This document shows positions 59,838 through 64,000 of a stretch of DNA of 64,000 nt, one piece after another. The DNA is from Actinomyces ruminis (GTDB taxonomy: Bacteria; Actinomycetota; Actinomycetes; Actinomycetales; Actinomycetaceae). The stretch is taken from positions 1-64,000 of the forward strand of contig NZ_MTPX02000082.1 of the NCBI RefSeq assembly GCF_002154335.2, given 5' to 3'. Position numbers and translations under genes: made by a program. The notes under the pieces were generated by a model, which did not search any database, was not told the DNA's origin, and saw only the letters and a program-made list of their open reading frames with translations. How positions within the stretch are numbered: the first letter of the stretch is position 1; each line of letters opens with the position of its first letter.

Positions 59838-60145
59838 TCATTACCGCCACTGGCGGTAAACTTTGGCGGTGATCGGCGTCGCATATGACCGTACGCCCTC
59901 GGGCCGACAGGAGGCAGATGGCTTACGCACCCCCTTCGCCCGCACGCCCGCAATCGACAACTTGTGTATGGAGACTACGGAACTCGTGGGAGCGCTCGGC
60001 CCCGCTTCCCCGCTGATCACGAGCCTGCAGCTGCACCGCGAACTGCGCATTCGCAGATCCGCCCCTAGTCAGCGCTCAGGCGGGCAGCTGGCAAGTCAGG
60101 GACGCGGACTAGACGCCGGCCAAGCGGCCCCGTCCCGCGCGTCTG
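59838..60145. promoter_or_regulatory. Intergenic region with palindromic operator
   Basis: TTACCGCCA-c-TGGCGGTAA (59841-59859) is a perfect 9-bp inverted repeat, with a third half-site TTGGCGGT at 59863. It looks like a repressor operator. A short frame follows (about 59869 to the gltA end: VIGVAYDRTPSGRQEADGLR) but has no family, so I do not call it. It may be a truncated gene once controlled by this site. Confidence 0.5.
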
Positions 60146-61534
<1,389 letters not shown>

Positions 61535-61635
61535 GTGTGTCTCCTTGTTGGCGACGGCGGGCCGCGGGAGCGGCCCCGGACCTGTCTGCCCGGAACCATA
61601 CCGGCACGCGGGCGCCGACGTCGCCCCGGACCACA

Positions 61636-61677
61636 CCGATGGCGCGGCTGAACGGCTCATACTCACCGCGCCATCGG
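61636..61677. terminator. Hairpin terminator beyond the beta-glucosidase operon
   Basis: CCGATGGCGCGG / CCGCGCCATCGG, a perfect 12-bp stem with an 18-nt loop, 38 bp beyond the GH1 stop. On the plus strand it is followed by a run of T. Confidence 0.7.
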
Positions 61678-61714
61678 CGTTTTTACAGGAGTCTTCGCAG
61701 CAGTGTCATCGCCC

Positions 61715-64000
<2,286 letters not shown>

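Noticed and set aside
59863..60145. A short plus-strand gene between element 3 and gltA
   Set aside because: The frame runs on into gltA antisense with no natural stop, and the first 90 codons match no family I know. It is noted only as a possible remnant.

Overview
The window looks like a chromosomal segment of a high-GC Gram-positive actinobacterium, most likely Actinomyces or a close relative in the Actinomycetaceae. The evidence is the high-GC codon use, a clpP1-clpP2 pair, an actinobacterial lexA/LysM SOS pair with boxes of the TCGAAC-N4-GTTCGA type, a PimB-like mannosyltransferase, a type II citrate synthase, L-lactate dehydrogenase and PTS/GH1 sugar genes. The genus is inferred, not proven.

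Layout. 1-4.5 kb: glycosyltransferase, GNAT, nrdR, and lysM/lexA diverging over three SOS boxes. 4.5-5.8 kb: non-coding, packed with iterated inverted repeats. 5.8-12.9 kb: ldh, dinG, hflX, an MFS exporter, an RsmC-like methyltransferase. 13.1-14.8 kb: unknown protein plus XRE-ImmA/IrrE protein. 14.9-17.4 kb: PhzF remnant, DUF523, clpP2-clpP1. 17.7-21.2 kb: cupin, then a TetR-controlled ABC exporter operon. 21.3-25.8 kb: tig, amino-acid permease, homocysteine S-methyltransferase. 26-28.3 kb: membrane protein flanked by two copies of one repeat, tRNA-Pro(TGG), tRNA-Gly(TCC), rpmF, YigZ. 28.3-30.3 kb: cysteine operon (cysK-cysE) behind a cysteine-rich leader peptide. 30.4-37.8 kb: DJ-1 protein, alpha-amylase, a large fused ABC ATPase-permease, hydrolase, ogt. 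37.8-41.2 kb: an adenine-type DNA methyltransferase diverging from a lower-GC GIY-YIG protein. 41.4-48 kb: CMD protein, domain-swapped GH3, MarR-MATE operon, lipoprotein hydrolase. 48.4-50 kb: XRE regulator, then a MITE-like element. 50-58.6 kb: an oxidoreductase cluster (LysR, three aldo-keto reductases, CMD, TetR, NmrA-like, two SDRs, a hydrolase). 58.6-60.1 kb: small gene and a second TIR element. 60.1-64 kb: gltA, then a beta-glucoside PTS/GH1 operon cut by the window edge.

Two things dominate the non-coding DNA. First, there are about ten arrays built the same way: one to four copies of a motif in one orientation, then one to four copies in reverse complement, at an exact 19, 20 or 21 bp period. 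The motif differs from array to array. Several arrays sit inside elements with related terminal inverted repeats, and one of these has a perfect 6-bp target duplication. Second, a 23-bp head-to-tail repeat with core CCGGTCTCGG/CCGATCTCGG occurs at eight intergenic loci.

A caution for any reader: 24 otherwise well-conserved genes need 34 frame corrections, and every one is a missing single base, always repairable by one G or C. Housekeeping genes (clpP2, tig, ldh, cysK) are affected. I read this as systematic under-calling in the sequence rather than gene decay, so these genes are listed at full span as CDS.
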